A DNA stretch of 64,000 bases from contig JADHVO010000008.1 in NCBI GenBank assembly GCA_016783965.1, positions 1 through 64,000 of the forward strand, read 5' to 3'. The stretch's first letter is position 1. The number at the start of each line of letters is the position of its first letter. The notes beneath the pieces were generated by a model that worked only from the letters and a program-made list of their open reading frames with translations, had not been told where the DNA came from and did no database searches. This document shows, piece after piece, positions 6,441-15,789 of this stretch. A program made the translations under genes and the position numbers. This stretch comes from Alphaproteobacteria bacterium. GTDB lineage: Bacteria > Pseudomonadota > Alphaproteobacteria > Micropepsales > Micropepsaceae.

Positions 6441-7381
6441 CAGAGAACTGTCTCCGCGCCGTAGCTGATGTAGGAGACGTGCACCGCGTCGTGAATCTGC
6501 TCGCACTGGCGCGTGATGTCCGCCAGGAAGCCGACGATCGTGCCGCCCATCAGGTCTTCCACCTGGCCGAAATCGACGGCGGCCTTCAACCTGCCGGCGA
6601 GCCGCTCGACATTGGCCCGGCGCGCGGGCGGCGCGGCGGGTGCGACGCGCGAGAGCGAGTCCACCACCTGGTCCACCGCGAAGCGCACCGAATGCGGAAA
6701 TTCGGGGTCGAAGATAAGGAATTGCGCGATCTTCTCCGGCCGGATCGAGGCGGTGTAGGCGCGACTGTATGGCTCGAACGCGCAGCAGAATTTGAGCAGC
6801 ACCAGCCAGTCGAAATATCTGGGCGAGACGGCGCCGGGCCTGCTGTTGAAATGCAGGTCGAGCAGGTGCGAGATCAACTGGGCGCGCTCGATATACCGGC
6901 CGAGCCGGAGGAAGTGGTAACCCTCGTTGTGCGTGAGCGTGGAGAGGATCACGCCGTGCAGCGTGTGAAAATCCTCCAGCGCCTCTCGGAACACGCGCTC
7001 GGGCGAATGACGCCAGACGGCGTCAGCGGTCACGGGCTGAAGGCGCAGATAGAGCTTGTTGAGGTGCTCCCACACTTCGGTGGAAAGGTGCTCACGCACC
7101 TGGCGGGCGTTGTCCCGCGCAAAGCGGAGCGAGGAGATCAGCGACGACGGGTTGTGGCGGTTAAAGGCCAGCGCCTGGGTGATGCTGAACGCGTCGTGGG
7201 CCCTGGGCGCGAATTCCTCGCCGGAGACCGCTTCGACGACGCGATGCCAGGAGGCGTCGGCATCCTCGCGCGTCTGCTCCACCATGGATTCGAGCTTCAC
7301 GGCGACGAGGCGTGCCGTGTGCTCGCCGCGCTCGAGATAGCGAGCCATCCAGTAAAGGGCGTCTGCAACGCGGCTTAGCAT
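6440..7381 (-). CDS. Alpha-E domain protein
   Basis: A 313-residue all-helical alpha-E family protein. Its start, MLSRVADALYWMARYLERGEHTAR, is diagnostic, and further conserved segments are NARQVREHLSTEVWEHLNKLY and FLRLGRYIERAQ. The biochemical role is not established; the family nearly always sits beside a circularly permuted ATP-grasp enzyme and a transglutaminase-like protein, as here. It starts on the base next to the stop of the ATP-grasp gene and overlaps the following gene by ATGA, so the three are translated together. Confidence 0.92.
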   Translation of the reverse strand: MLSRVADALYWMARYLERGEHTARLVAVKLESMVEQTREDADASWHRVVEAVSGEEFAPRAHDAFSITQALAFNRHNPSSLISSLRFARDNARQVREHLSTEVWEHLNKLYLRLQPVTADAVWRHSPERVFREALEDFHTLHGVILSTLTHNEGYHFLRLGRYIERAQLISHLLDLHFNSRPGAVSPRYFDWLVLLKFCCAFEPYSRAYTASIRPEKIAQFLIFDPEFPHSVRFAVDQVVDSLSRVAPAAPPARRANVERLAGRLKAAVDFGQVEDLMGGTIVGFLADITRQCEQIHDAVHVSYISYGAETVL

Positions 7382-8899
7382 CTATTCGCTCAACACCCAG
7401 GTGTCCTTGGACCCGCCGCCCTGTGACGAGTTCACCACCAGACTGCCGCGCTTCAACGCGACGCGGGTCAACGCGCCGGGAACGATGGTCGTCTGCTGCC
7501 CGTGCAGGATGAAGGGACGCAGGTCAACGTGGCGGGCTTCGACGCCGCCGTCGACGAAGGTGGGCGCGGTGGAGAGCTGGATCGTCGGCTGGGCGATGTA
7601 ATTGTCCGGATCGGCCTTGAGTTTCTGTGCGAACTCATCGCGCTCCTTCTGGCTGGCGTGCGGGCCGACCAGCATGCCGTAGCCGCCGCTTTCGCCGACC
7701 GCCTTCACCACCAGCTTGTCGAGATTGGCGAGTACGTGGCTCAGCGACTTTTCTTCACGACAGAGAAAGGTTTCGACGTTGTTGAGGATCGGCTCCTCCG
7801 AGAGGTAGTAGCGAATGAGGCGCGGGACATAGGCATAGACCGCCTTGTCATCGGCCACGCCGGTGCCCAACGCATTGGCCAGTGTGACGTTGCCGGCGCG
7901 ATAGGCGTTGAAGAGGCCGGGCACGCCGAGTGAGGAGTCCTCGCGGAAGATCAGCGGATCGATGAAGTCGTCGTCGATCCGGCGGTAGATGACGTCGATG
8001 CGCTTCAGGCCCGAGGTCGTGCGGGTGTAGACGACGTTGTCGTTGACGAGAAGGTCGCGGCCTTCAACCAGCTCCACGCCCATCTGGCGCGCGAGGAACG
8101 CGTGCTCGAAATAGGCGGAGTTGAAGACGCCGGGCGTCAGCACGGCGATCGATGCCTCTTCATGGAAGGGTGCGAGGCTGCGCAGCGTGTTCAGGAGTTC
8201 GTTGGGATAGTGCTCGATCGCGCGCACGCTCATGGACCGGAACACGGCCGGGAATGCGCGGCGAACGACCTCGCGGTTGGCGAGCATGTAGGAAACGCCG
8301 GACGGAACGCGGAGGTTGTCCTCCAGCACAACGAAATCGCCCTGCTCGTTTCGGATGAGATCGCTGCCGCACACGTTCACATAGGCGCCGTGCGGCACGG
8401 CAAGATCGCGCATCTCGCGGCGGTAGTGCTTTGATCCGTAGATCATCGAGCGCGGCACAACGCCGTCGCGCAAGACCCGCGCGTCGCCGTAGATGTCGCG
8501 CAGGAAGAGGTTGAGCGCGGTGATGCGCTGTTTGAGGCCCGCCTCGATCCGCGCCCACTCGTTGCCCGTGACGATGCGTGGCAGCAGATCGGTCGGAATG
8601 ATCCGTTCGGTCGCCTGGTTGTCGCTGTAGACGGTGAAGGTGATGCCCTGGTGCAGGAAGGTCTGCTCGCAGGCCTGCTGGCGGCGAAGCAACTCGTCCG
8701 CCGGGAGCGTGGTGAGGCGGCCGTCGAGCGCGGCATAGTGGGGATGCACGGCGCCGCCGCGGGTGAACATCTCGTCATAAGGCGCGCCGAGCGCGTAGTG
8801 CTGGTACGGGGCATCCTTCCCCGGAACGCAGGGATGGCTGGGCAGGTGCTGATCCGGCCCCCCGAAATCCTCCGTATGCGCCAGCGCCTCGTGCTGCAT
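7382..8899 (-). CDS. Circularly permuted ATP-grasp type 2 protein
   Basis: A 505-residue protein of the circularly permuted ATP-grasp type 2 family, a predicted ATP-dependent carboxylate-amine or peptide ligase. Typical segments are [55 protein letters not shown]-like ([15 protein letters not shown]) and [17 protein letters not shown], with [19 protein letters not shown] near the C terminus. It heads the ATP-grasp/alpha-E/transglutaminase operon. Comparative genomics in the literature ties these three to an uncharacterised peptide-modification pathway; the substrate is unknown. Confidence 0.92.
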   Translation of the reverse strand: MQHEALAHTEDFGGPDQHLPSHPCVPGKDAPYQHYALGAPYDEMFTRGGAVHPHYAALDGRLTTLPADELLRRQQACEQTFLHQGITFTVYSDNQATERIIPTDLLPRIVTGNEWARIEAGLKQRITALNLFLRDIYGDARVLRDGVVPRSMIYGSKHYRREMRDLAVPHGAYVNVCGSDLIRNEQGDFVVLEDNLRVPSGVSYMLANREVVRRAFPAVFRSMSVRAIEHYPNELLNTLRSLAPFHEEASIAVLTPGVFNSAYFEHAFLARQMGVELVEGRDLLVNDNVVYTRTTSGLKRIDVIYRRIDDDFIDPLIFREDSSLGVPGLFNAYRAGNVTLANALGTGVADDKAVYAYVPRLIRYYLSEEPILNNVETFLCREEKSLSHVLANLDKLVVKAVGESGGYGMLVGPHASQKERDEFAQKLKADPDNYIAQPTIQLSTAPTFVDGGVEARHVDLRPFILHGQQTTIVPGALTRVALKRGSLVVNSSQGGGSKDTWVLSE

Positions 8900-8987
8900 T
8901 GCGAAATGATGAGGGGATGACGGGGTAAGCCGTCAAGCCGTTCCGCGGTCAGCGGGATGCGAAGATGCGGTCAAAAGCGCGCAGGCG

Positions 8988-9995
8988 CTATTGCCTTGCC
9001 TTCTTGCCGGTCAGGAATTCGCGCACGTCGCGGGCGGACTGGTTGGGGACTTCCTCCATCGGAATGTGGCCCACCCCTGCATAGATGATGACCTTGGAGC
9101 CGGGGATCCCGTCCTTCCAGGTGGCAGCAGTGGCGGCCGGGATCAAATGGTCCTGCTCCCCCCACAAGATAAGGACCGGCATGGTGAGCTTGCCGATGTC
9201 CTTCTTGATGGAATCGCGGTCGTAGGGCTCGTTGAAGCGCTCGAAGGTCGCCTGGCGCTCGCCTTCCAGCAACGCCATGTCGGTGTAGAGCTGCACCATC
9301 TGATCGGTCAGCACCTTCTTCTGGACGATTGCCTTGTCGAGGCCCTCCTTCACCAGCGGCTTGGGATCGAGATGGGCAAGAAGGGTCTGTGCCCAGCCCA
9401 TGCGGAGCAGCCGGAACGCGAGCGGGATCTGGTCGCCCTCCTTGCTCGGCATGCCGGCGGCGTCGACCAGGATCAGGTGATCGACGCGGTCGGGATATTG
9501 CTCGGCAAAGCGCGCGGCGACGGCGCCGCCCATCGAATTGCCGCCGAGCGTGAACGTCTTGAGCCCCAGCTTGTCGGCGAAAGCTTTGACGAAGTTCACC
9601 ATGCCCTGGTTGGTGTAATCCTGGTTGTTGGTGGGACCAGTCAGGCCGTGCGCCGGAAGATCGACCGAGATCACACGGAATTCGTCGGACAGCGTTTTGG
9701 ACCACGGCTCCCAGGTGAACAGCGACGCGTTCGAACCGTGCAGCAAGAGGATCGTCGGGGCGTTCGCGTCGCCGCGGACGCGGTAGTGCGCGCGGGCGGC
9801 GTAGTGGAACGGCACCGACGATTCGGCGGCCTGCAACGGCTGTTTCGGAGGATAGGTCAATTCGACGAATTGCGAGGGCGGCGTGGCGTACTTCGCCTCC
9901 AGCGTGGCGCGCGGGATGTCCGGCGCGCTCATGTAAAAGAACAGGCCGACAAGCACGGCCAAGATGATGCCGAGGATGATCAGGACGTGGCGCAT
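8988..9995 (-). CDS. Membrane-anchored alpha/beta hydrolase
   Basis: A 335-residue alpha/beta-hydrolase with one N-terminal membrane segment (residues 3-22), so the catalytic part is probably periplasmic. The oxyanion loop is LLLHGSNAS; the nucleophile is S154 in the elbow GGNSMGG; the acid is in LILWGEQDHLIP and the histidine in AGVGHIPMEEVP. Such proteins are usually esterases or epoxide-hydrolase-like enzymes; the substrate cannot be told. It is 88 bases upstream of the ATP-grasp gene in the same direction and could be part of a longer transcript. Confidence 0.88.
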   Translation of the reverse strand: MRHVLIILGIILAVLVGLFFYMSAPDIPRATLEAKYATPPSQFVELTYPPKQPLQAAESSVPFHYAARAHYRVRGDANAPTILLLHGSNASLFTWEPWSKTLSDEFRVISVDLPAHGLTGPTNNQDYTNQGMVNFVKAFADKLGLKTFTLGGNSMGGAVAARFAEQYPDRVDHLILVDAAGMPSKEGDQIPLAFRLLRMGWAQTLLAHLDPKPLVKEGLDKAIVQKKVLTDQMVQLYTDMALLEGERQATFERFNEPYDRDSIKKDIGKLTMPVLILWGEQDHLIPAATAATWKDGIPGSKVIIYAGVGHIPMEEVPNQSARDVREFLTGKKARQ

Positions 9996-10138
9996 GACGC
10001 TACTCTCTCAGTCAGGATCGTTCGAAATGGCGCGAGCTTATCTAAAGGTAATCGCGCTCGCCTGCATCTGGTTGCATGTTACGAGGCCTTACCTGGATGA
10101 CCCACCGTTGCGGGCCATGACAATCAAGGGGTTAGAGC

Positions 10139-11581
10139 TCAGAAGTCCGCGCCCGCCGGACCGGGGTCGTCGGGTGGAGGGGGAAGAGAGACAACGTGGG
10201 AGGCGGCGACGGTCGCCGGTCGCTTGTGCGGCACTGCAACCACCGGTTCGACCGTCACCGACGGCGCGGACGGGTGGCGGATGGTCGGCTCGGCAGGCCC
10301 GACCGCGCTCCAGTGCAGCGTGTCGAAGCTCGCGCAGGTATTACAGACGGCGGTCCAGTCGTTCTGCGCCGCGCCGCATCGGGTGCAGCGCCATTCGGCG
10401 TCGCGCGCCGCGCGGGCGGCACGCGCAAGCCAGATGTGAGCGGAGGTGGCATCGGCGTTCTCGCCTTCCTCGATCTCGGCCATGAGGGCACAGACGCGGG
10501 CAGAGGCATGATCGTCGGCCAGCGGCGCGAGGATGCGGCGGGCGGCGGACCAATCCTTGTCGTGCACGGCCTCTTCGGCCTCCAGCACGCGGCTTTCAAA
10601 ATGGTCGCGGTTCAGGTGCGCGAGGTCGACGAGGCGCTTGACACGCTCATCATGCGTTTCGTCCGGTTTCACGGCGGCATAGACGTCGGCGAGATCGGGA
10701 TGCGGCGACGTGGCCCAGCAGGCTTCCACAACGCCCTGCGCACGCCAGGCCTTGCCGTCGGCGGCCAGCTTGCGCGCGGCGAGCACGGCGGCGGGCGTAA
10801 GGCCCGGATCGAGGGCAAGAGCTTCGGTCGCGTGCTCAAGCGCGGTATGCGCATCGCCGGCGTCGTCTGCATCCTGCGCCTTGGCGGCGAGCAGCACGGC
10901 GCGGCGCCGCCTGACCGTGTCGTGATCCAGCATGTGATGATGCGCCATCTGGGTCAGGACCTCACGCGCCTTGTCCCACTGACCGCGGGCCGCTTCGAGA
11001 TCGAACATCGCGCTCGCGGCCCACGGCACACGCGGGCGCAAGGAATAGGCGCGCTCGGCGAAGACCATTGCCTGGTCGGGCTGCGACTCGCGGGCGGCGA
11101 GGAGGAAGAGACCGCGCAAGCCAAGGAACTCCGTCTGCTCATTGCTGAGCATGGCGCGGTAGGCGCTGCGTTGCGCGTTGCCGTCATTGTCGAGCGTGGC
11201 CGCCTGCGATTGCAGCAGCAGCGCCAGCGGGTGCATTCCGAGGATGCCGCGGGCGCGCTCGGCATGGCGGCGGGCTTCGTGAAAGTCGCCGGCCGCGACG
11301 GCGAGCAGCCCCTGGCTGAGCGAGTCGTTGCCGCGGCGGACACGGCGGGCGTTGAACCAGGCGCCGATGGCGCCGGGACTGGTGAACAGCGTGGTGATGA
11401 GGCGCGCAAGCAGGATGACGAGTGCGGTGAACAGCACGCCAAAGCCGATGGCCGCCGGGGCACTCATGTGGATTTCATATTGATCGAGCGTGAAAACGAG
11501 CTCGCCCTGGCGGTCGGCGATCCACGCGACCGCACCCGCGATCGCACCGGCGACAACGAGGATAAGAAGCAGCCGCCTCAT
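10139..11581 (-). CDS. hemY: HemY-like TPR membrane protein
   Basis: A 480-residue protein with the HemY N-terminal domain: a first membrane helix (residues 3-20), YEIHMSAPAAIGFGVLFTAL as the start of the second helix, then TPR-like repeats to about residue 390. It belongs to the conserved heme gene cluster, and alphaproteobacterial HemY is thought to support tetrapyrrole synthesis in an undefined manner; it is not the oxygen-dependent protoporphyrinogen oxidase of Gram-positive bacteria. Near the end (about residue 400) are two CxxC knuckles, CTRCG and CNTC, a zinc-ribbon-like motif, followed by a proline-rich tail. It overlaps the mic60 stop by four bases. Confidence 0.88.
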   Translation of the reverse strand: MRRLLLILVVAGAIAGAVAWIADRQGELVFTLDQYEIHMSAPAAIGFGVLFTALVILLARLITTLFTSPGAIGAWFNARRVRRGNDSLSQGLLAVAAGDFHEARRHAERARGILGMHPLALLLQSQAATLDNDGNAQRSAYRAMLSNEQTEFLGLRGLFLLAARESQPDQAMVFAERAYSLRPRVPWAASAMFDLEAARGQWDKAREVLTQMAHHHMLDHDTVRRRRAVLLAAKAQDADDAGDAHTALEHATEALALDPGLTPAAVLAARKLAADGKAWRAQGVVEACWATSPHPDLADVYAAVKPDETHDERVKRLVDLAHLNRDHFESRVLEAEEAVHDKDWSAARRILAPLADDHASARVCALMAEIEEGENADATSAHIWLARAARAARDAEWRCTRCGAAQNDWTAVCNTCASFDTLHWSAVGPAEPTIRHPSAPSVTVEPVVAVPHKRPATVAASHVVSLPPPPDDPGPAGADF

Positions 11582-12654
11582 GGTTGGTTCAGGAACTGCG
11601 ACAGGCGGGCGGCGAGCAGGACCGTGTCATGCTGGATCGCCTCGCGGGCTTGCGCGGCGGTCAGCCAATCCTGCGCGGAGACACGCGCGGCGCCCTTGAG
11701 CGATTTCAGCTCTGTCACCGCACCGTCGAGATCGCCGGCGTCCAGGCGCGCGCCGGCGCGGGCGAGGATGCTTTCGCTGTCCTCACCTTTGCGTTGGCCG
11801 GTGCGGCGGATGACGATCAGGTTGTCGATGTTGGCCCAGAGGCGGCCAAGCCAGCTCGTGGCCTTGGCGCGATTCTCCACTTCCAGCGCGCGGGCGGCGA
11901 CATCGGGAAATTGTTTGGTGAGCATCGCTTGCGTGGGGACGCCGTGCAGGGCGAAAGGGGCCAGTTCGCCGGCTTCTATCGCCGCGGGCATCAGGGCGCG
12001 GAAGGTTGCGAGTTCGGACGCGAAGGAGTCTGCGGTGGCACTGGCGCGGACGAGATTGGCGAGCGCAATTTCGGCGGCAGCGCGCTTCATGGTGACGTCG
12101 GGCGCGACGTTTTCGAGCCTGGCGACGCGCGCTGCGAGAGCAGCTTCCTGCGAAGTCACGGTGGCGACACGGGCCGGCATGTCGGAGCCCAGCGCGTTGC
12201 GTTCCAGCGCGGCGATGCGGAGGTCAAGATCGGTGTGGGTGGAAGAGAGGCGGTGGTCGAGATCGTCGAGGCGCGCCGCAGCCTGCGGATCTGGCGTGCC
12301 TTCAAGTTTGCCGACGCGCGCGGCGAGGGCCGCGAGATCGGCGGATGAAGTTGGGCTCAGGCCGCTCGTGCCGCCGCCCTTTTCGAGCACGGCGATGCGG
12401 CCCTCATCGGAGGCGAGGCGATCGCGCAGCGAGGTGATGTCGCCCTGCGCGTCGGCGGCGAAGCCGAGCGATTGCGGCTGTGTGCGCGTCAGCTGCCACA
12501 TGAAGACAACCGTGACGCCGAGCACGACGACGATGCCGATCATCAGCGCGATAACCCCCAGACCCTGGAAGCGGCTCTGCGGCGCGGGGTGAACGATGTG
12601 GACCGTGTGCGTGCCGGGCGGTGGAGGCGGCGAGGCGGAATCGGTGGCGCTCAT
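11578..12654 (-). CDS. Mitofilin/Mic60-like inner membrane protein
   Basis: A 358-residue protein with a proline-rich cytoplasmic N terminus, one membrane helix (about residues 33-54, LGVIALMIGIVVVLGVTVVF), a long predicted coiled coil (about 70-190) and a C-terminal helical domain. This is the alphaproteobacterial homologue of mitochondrial Mic60/mitofilin, which is known to be encoded between hemD and hemY. In bacteria that form intracytoplasmic membranes it shapes membrane junctions. The ends overlap or nearly touch hemY (4-base overlap) and hemD (15-base gap). The start is a plain ATG. Confidence 0.8.
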   Translation of the reverse strand: MSATDSASPPPPPGTHTVHIVHPAPQSRFQGLGVIALMIGIVVVLGVTVVFMWQLTRTQPQSLGFAADAQGDITSLRDRLASDEGRIAVLEKGGGTSGLSPTSSADLAALAARVGKLEGTPDPQAAARLDDLDHRLSSTHTDLDLRIAALERNALGSDMPARVATVTSQEAALAARVARLENVAPDVTMKRAAAEIALANLVRASATADSFASELATFRALMPAAIEAGELAPFALHGVPTQAMLTKQFPDVAARALEVENRAKATSWLGRLWANIDNLIVIRRTGQRKGEDSESILARAGARLDAGDLDGAVTELKSLKGAARVSAQDWLTAAQAREAIQHDTVLLAARLSQFLNQP

Positions 12655-12669
12655 GCGCCGCAGTATTGC

Positions 12670-13365
12670 CTAACCCAGCGCATCCAGCACAGAGGCCTGA
12701 TTGGGGTGGGCGGCCACGCGGACTTCGCGGAAGTTGAGCACGGACAGCGGTTTGGCGGCGGCAGGGCTGATGGCGGCGGCGACTATGCGGGCCGCGGCTG
12801 GTGTAAGGCCAGCGCGCGTCACGCAGTCGACAAGAGCCTGGGCGCTGCGGGCCGAAAAGATGAGCACGGCGTCGAGCGTCGGGAAAGCGTCGCGGGCGGC
12901 TTGCGGCAGGTCGGTGGCGGCCGGGACGTCGTAGAGGACTTCAGTGTGGACGGTGAACCCGGCAGCGATGAGCGCCGCGGCGAGAAGGCCTTCGGCCTCG
13001 GCGCCGGTGGCGTGAAGCAGCGGGCCATCGCCCGGCTTGGCGGTAGCCTGCACGGTTTGCGCGAGGGTGTCGGCATTGCCGTCGGCATTGTGGACATCAC
13101 TGAAGCCGGCATCGCGCGCGGCGTGCGCGGTTTGCGAACCGACGGCGAAAACCGGGAAATCGCGGCGCGAGGTGCGGCGGGCAAAGGCGCGCAGGCCGTT
13201 GGCGCTGGTGGCGAGCAAGCCCTGCACGCCGTCGAGATGCAGGGGATGGCCGTCGTGGTAGCGGACTTCCAGCAGCGGGGCGACGACGGGTTCGTGGCCG
13301 CGTTCGCGAAGCAGCGCGGCGGTCTCGTTTGCGCTGTCGATCGGACGCGTGACGAGGACGCGCAT
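12670..13365 (-). CDS. hemD: Uroporphyrinogen-III synthase
   Basis: A 231-residue HemD that cyclises hydroxymethylbilane to uroporphyrinogen III with inversion of ring D. It begins [19 protein letters not shown], the family start, and contains VQGLLATSANGLRAFARR, FAVGSQTAHAARDAGF and VLIFSARSAQALVD. HemD proteins diverge strongly, so position after hemC is good support. Its ATG overlaps the hemC TAA as TAATG, implying coupled translation. An open frame continues upstream inside hemC but is not HemD-like. Confidence 0.9.
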   Translation of the reverse strand: MRVLVTRPIDSANETAALLRERGHEPVVAPLLEVRYHDGHPLHLDGVQGLLATSANGLRAFARRTSRRDFPVFAVGSQTAHAARDAGFSDVHNADGNADTLAQTVQATAKPGDGPLLHATGAEAEGLLAAALIAAGFTVHTEVLYDVPAATDLPQAARDAFPTLDAVLIFSARSAQALVDCVTRAGLTPAAARIVAAAISPAAAKPLSVLNFREVRVAAHPNQASVLDALG

Positions 13366-14291
13366 TACTGCTTCAGCCATTGCGCGACGCGCGGCCTGAG
13401 CGCGAGGCCGGCGTCGCGGCCAGCCCTGGGCGCGGCTTCGCGCGGGTTGTTGCCGAGCGCGGTGGTGAAGTGCGCCGTGGCGGCGTCGCTGCCGTCGGGT
13501 GACAGGACTTCGCCGCTGAATGTGAGCAGGTCGCCGCTGACGGTCGCGAGGCCAGCGATGGGCGTGCGGCAGGAGCCGTCGAGCGCAGCCTGGAACGCGC
13601 GCTCGCAGATCACCGCGATCTCGGTCGGTTCGTGGTTGAGTTGGCCGGTCACCTCGCGGGCGCGCCTGTCGGCCTCGCGGATCTCGATGCCGATGACGCC
13701 CTGGGCGAGCGACGGCAGCCACTCCTTCGGCGCAAGGATTTGCGTGGCGCGATTTTGGAGGCCGAGGCGCTTCAGGCCGGCGAGCGCGAGGTAGATCGCA
13801 TCCACCTCACCGGCATCGAGCTTGCCGAGGCGCGTGTCGACATTGCCGCGCAGAAGAACGACTTCGAGATCGGAGCGATGGCGCAGCACCTGCGCATGGC
13901 GGCGCACGGAGCTGGTGCCCACGCGGGCGGCCTTGGGCAATTCGGCCAGCGATCTTGCCTTGTGCGAGAGGAAGGCTTCCGATGGGTCTTCGCGCTCAAG
14001 AAAGGCCGATAGCGCAAGGCCGGGCGGCAGATCGGTCGGGACGTCCTTCATCGAATGAACGGCGAGGTCGACCTCTTCTCTCAACAGCGCGTCTTCGAGC
14101 TCCTTGACGAAGAGACCCTTGCCACCGGCATCTGCGAGGCTGCGGTCTTGAATCCGGTCGCCGCTGGTTTTCAGAATCACGATCTCGCACGCAGCGCCCC
14201 TGGCACGCAGCATGTCGCGCACCATGTTGGCCTGCACCAGCGCCAGCTTGGAGCCGCGGGTTCCGAGACGAAGAGCGCGATTTTGCGACAT
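13365..14291 (-). CDS. hemC: Hydroxymethylbilane synthase (porphobilinogen deaminase)
   Basis: A 308-residue enzyme that joins four porphobilinogen units into hydroxymethylbilane. Conserved parts are [15 protein letters not shown], the substrate-binding [25 protein letters not shown] and the dipyrromethane cofactor cysteine C241 in GSCRTPIAG. It heads the heme operon hemC-hemD-mic60-hemY. Its start lies back to back with tsaD, leaving about 50 bases for both promoters. Confidence 0.97.
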   Translation of the reverse strand: MSQNRALRLGTRGSKLALVQANMVRDMLRARGAACEIVILKTSGDRIQDRSLADAGGKGLFVKELEDALLREEVDLAVHSMKDVPTDLPPGLALSAFLEREDPSEAFLSHKARSLAELPKAARVGTSSVRRHAQVLRHRSDLEVVLLRGNVDTRLGKLDAGEVDAIYLALAGLKRLGLQNRATQILAPKEWLPSLAQGVIGIEIREADRRAREVTGQLNHEPTEIAVICERAFQAALDGSCRTPIAGLATVSGDLLTFSGEVLSPDGSDAATAHFTTALGNNPREAAPRAGRDAGLALRPRVAQWLKQ

Positions 14292-14343
14292 GGGTCAGAA
14301 GGGTCTATGGGACGGGCGCGAAACTATCAAACACGGAAACGCT

Positions 14344-15387
14344 TTGCGCGCACTGACGGTCCTGGGCATTGAAACGAGCTGCGACGAAACCGCCGCGGCG
14401 GTGGTGCGTGGATGCGCGCCGGGGCCGGGCGAGATCCTGTCCAACATCGTGTTCAGCCAGCTCGACGCGCATCGGCCCTATGGCGGCGTGGTGCCGGAGA
14501 TTGCGGCGCGGGCGCATGTGGAGCGGCTGGACGACATCGTCGCACAAGCCCTGTCCGCGGCGGGCGTGCGGTTGAGCGATCTCGATGCCGTGGCGGCGAC
14601 GTCGGGCCCGGGGCTGATTGGCGGTGTGATGGTGGGTCTCACCACCGCCAAGGCGCTGGCGCTGGCCGCGGGCAAGCCGCTGGTCGCAGTCAACCACCTG
14701 GAGGCGCATGCGCTGACGGCGCGGCTGACGGAAGGCGTGGAATTTCCATTCCTGCTGCTCCTCATCAGCGGCGGGCATTGCCAGCTTCTCGGTGTCGAGG
14801 GCATCGGCAAATTCCGGCTCTACGGCACGACCATCGACGACGCCGTGGGCGAGGCGTTCGACAAGGTCGCCAAGCTGCTGGGCCTGCCCTATCCCGGCGG
14901 GCCGCGCATCGAGGCGCTGGCGGCGCGGGGCAATGCGAAGGCCTATCCGCTGCCCCGGCCGCTGCGCGGGCGGGAGGGGGCGGACTTCTCGTTTTCCGGG
15001 CTCAAAACGGCAGTGCGGCAGGTGGCGGATGGGGCCAACCAGGCCGATCTCGCGGCGTCGTTTCAGCAGGCTGTGGTCGACATCCTGACCGATCGCACCG
15101 CCACCGCGATGGAGCGGTTCAAGGTCGAGTTCCCGGACGCTCAGTCGCCGGCGCTCGTGCTGGCCGGTGGGGTGGCAGCCAATGGCGCGATCCGCGGGGC
15201 GCTTTCGCAGCTCGGGAGCGCCAACGGATTCTCCATAAAAATACCCCCGCCCAAGCTTTGCACGGACAATGCCGCGATGGTCGCCTGGGCGGGGGTGGAA
15301 CATGGCCAGCTGGGCTTGTTCGACGGCATTGGGGTATCGCCGAAGGCCCGCTGGCCGCTTGCCGGAACGCCTGCTCGGGGGGAGTAA
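14344..15387 (+). CDS. tsaD: tRNA N6-adenosine threonylcarbamoyltransferase
   Basis: A 347-residue TsaD that transfers the threonylcarbamoyl group to A37 of ANN-decoding tRNAs. Motifs are [16 protein letters not shown], the metal-binding HLEAH in [24 protein letters not shown] and [13 protein letters not shown]. The start is uncertain. A TTG at 14344 with GGAAA just upstream gives the family-typical beginning (M)[14 protein letters not shown]; an in-frame ATG at 14290 would add 18 unlike residues and overlap the hemC start codon. The divergent hemC-tsaD arrangement is common in alphaproteobacteria. Confidence 0.95.
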   Translation: MRALTVLGIETSCDETAAAVVRGCAPGPGEILSNIVFSQLDAHRPYGGVVPEIAARAHVERLDDIVAQALSAAGVRLSDLDAVAATSGPGLIGGVMVGLTTAKALALAAGKPLVAVNHLEAHALTARLTEGVEFPFLLLLISGGHCQLLGVEGIGKFRLYGTTIDDAVGEAFDKVAKLLGLPYPGGPRIEALAARGNAKAYPLPRPLRGREGADFSFSGLKTAVRQVADGANQADLAASFQQAVVDILTDRTATAMERFKVEFPDAQSPALVLAGGVAANGAIRGALSQLGSANGFSIKIPPPKLCTDNAAMVAWAGVEHGQLGLFDGIGVSPKARWPLAGTPARGE

Positions 15388-15418
15388 GGGCGCGCCGGCG
15401 AAGCCTTGAATTCCGGTG

Positions 15419-15547
15419 TCAGGCCGTCGCGAAAGCCGCGAAGGCCAGAACGCCAGCCATCACCAGGATCGCAACCGAAAACAGGCTGGAAACGGCGGCC
15501 GCAACAGCAGAATGCTGGGCGGGAACATGGTTCGTGACGTTGGTCAT
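15419..15547 (-). CDS. 42-residue single-span membrane peptide
   Basis: A short reading frame of 42 codons with a very good ribosome site (AAGGAGAGG about seven bases before the ATG at 15547). The peptide starts MTNVTNHVPAQHSAVAAAV and then forms one hydrophobic helix (about residues 18-42, rich in Ala, Val, Leu, Phe) to the C terminus. I do not recognise a family; small one-helix proteins often attach to larger membrane complexes. It converges on tsaD and shares its upstream region with xthA. Confidence 0.6.
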   Translation of the reverse strand: MTNVTNHVPAQHSAVAAAVSSLFSVAILVMAGVLAFAAFATA

Positions 15548-15755
15548 GACTACCTCTCCTTTTTATTGGGCGCCTCGGGCCGGATTGCCCTTCGTCGCCG
15601 GTTTCAACTCGTCAGCCCTCTCGCTGACAGGTGGGATATAGGTGCGGTTCCTTTGCTTTCAATGAACGGTTTGAATTTTATTCAGTCTTCAAACGTTGCT
15701 ATACGACGTGTAGTACATTGAAAGTATTATATATTTGTGCAATGCAGCGTATAGC

Positions 15756-15772
15756 CATGCATCAAGTGCATG
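15756..15772. repeat. Inverted repeat CATGCA-N5-TGCATG upstream of xthA
   Basis: Perfect six-base arms around TCAAG, 17 bases before the xthA start, at the end of a markedly AT-rich stretch (about 15640-15750) in this GC-rich sequence. It could be an operator for xthA or the leader of its mRNA. The AT-rich stretch also holds TTGAAA and TATAT-like promoter elements. Confidence 0.4.
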
Positions 15773-15789
15773 CCGGAGATGAGCCTGGG

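Noticed and set aside
10196-12592. A 798-codon plus-strand frame opposite hemY and mic60
   Set aside because: Shadow of two well-supported genes; composition is non-protein-like.
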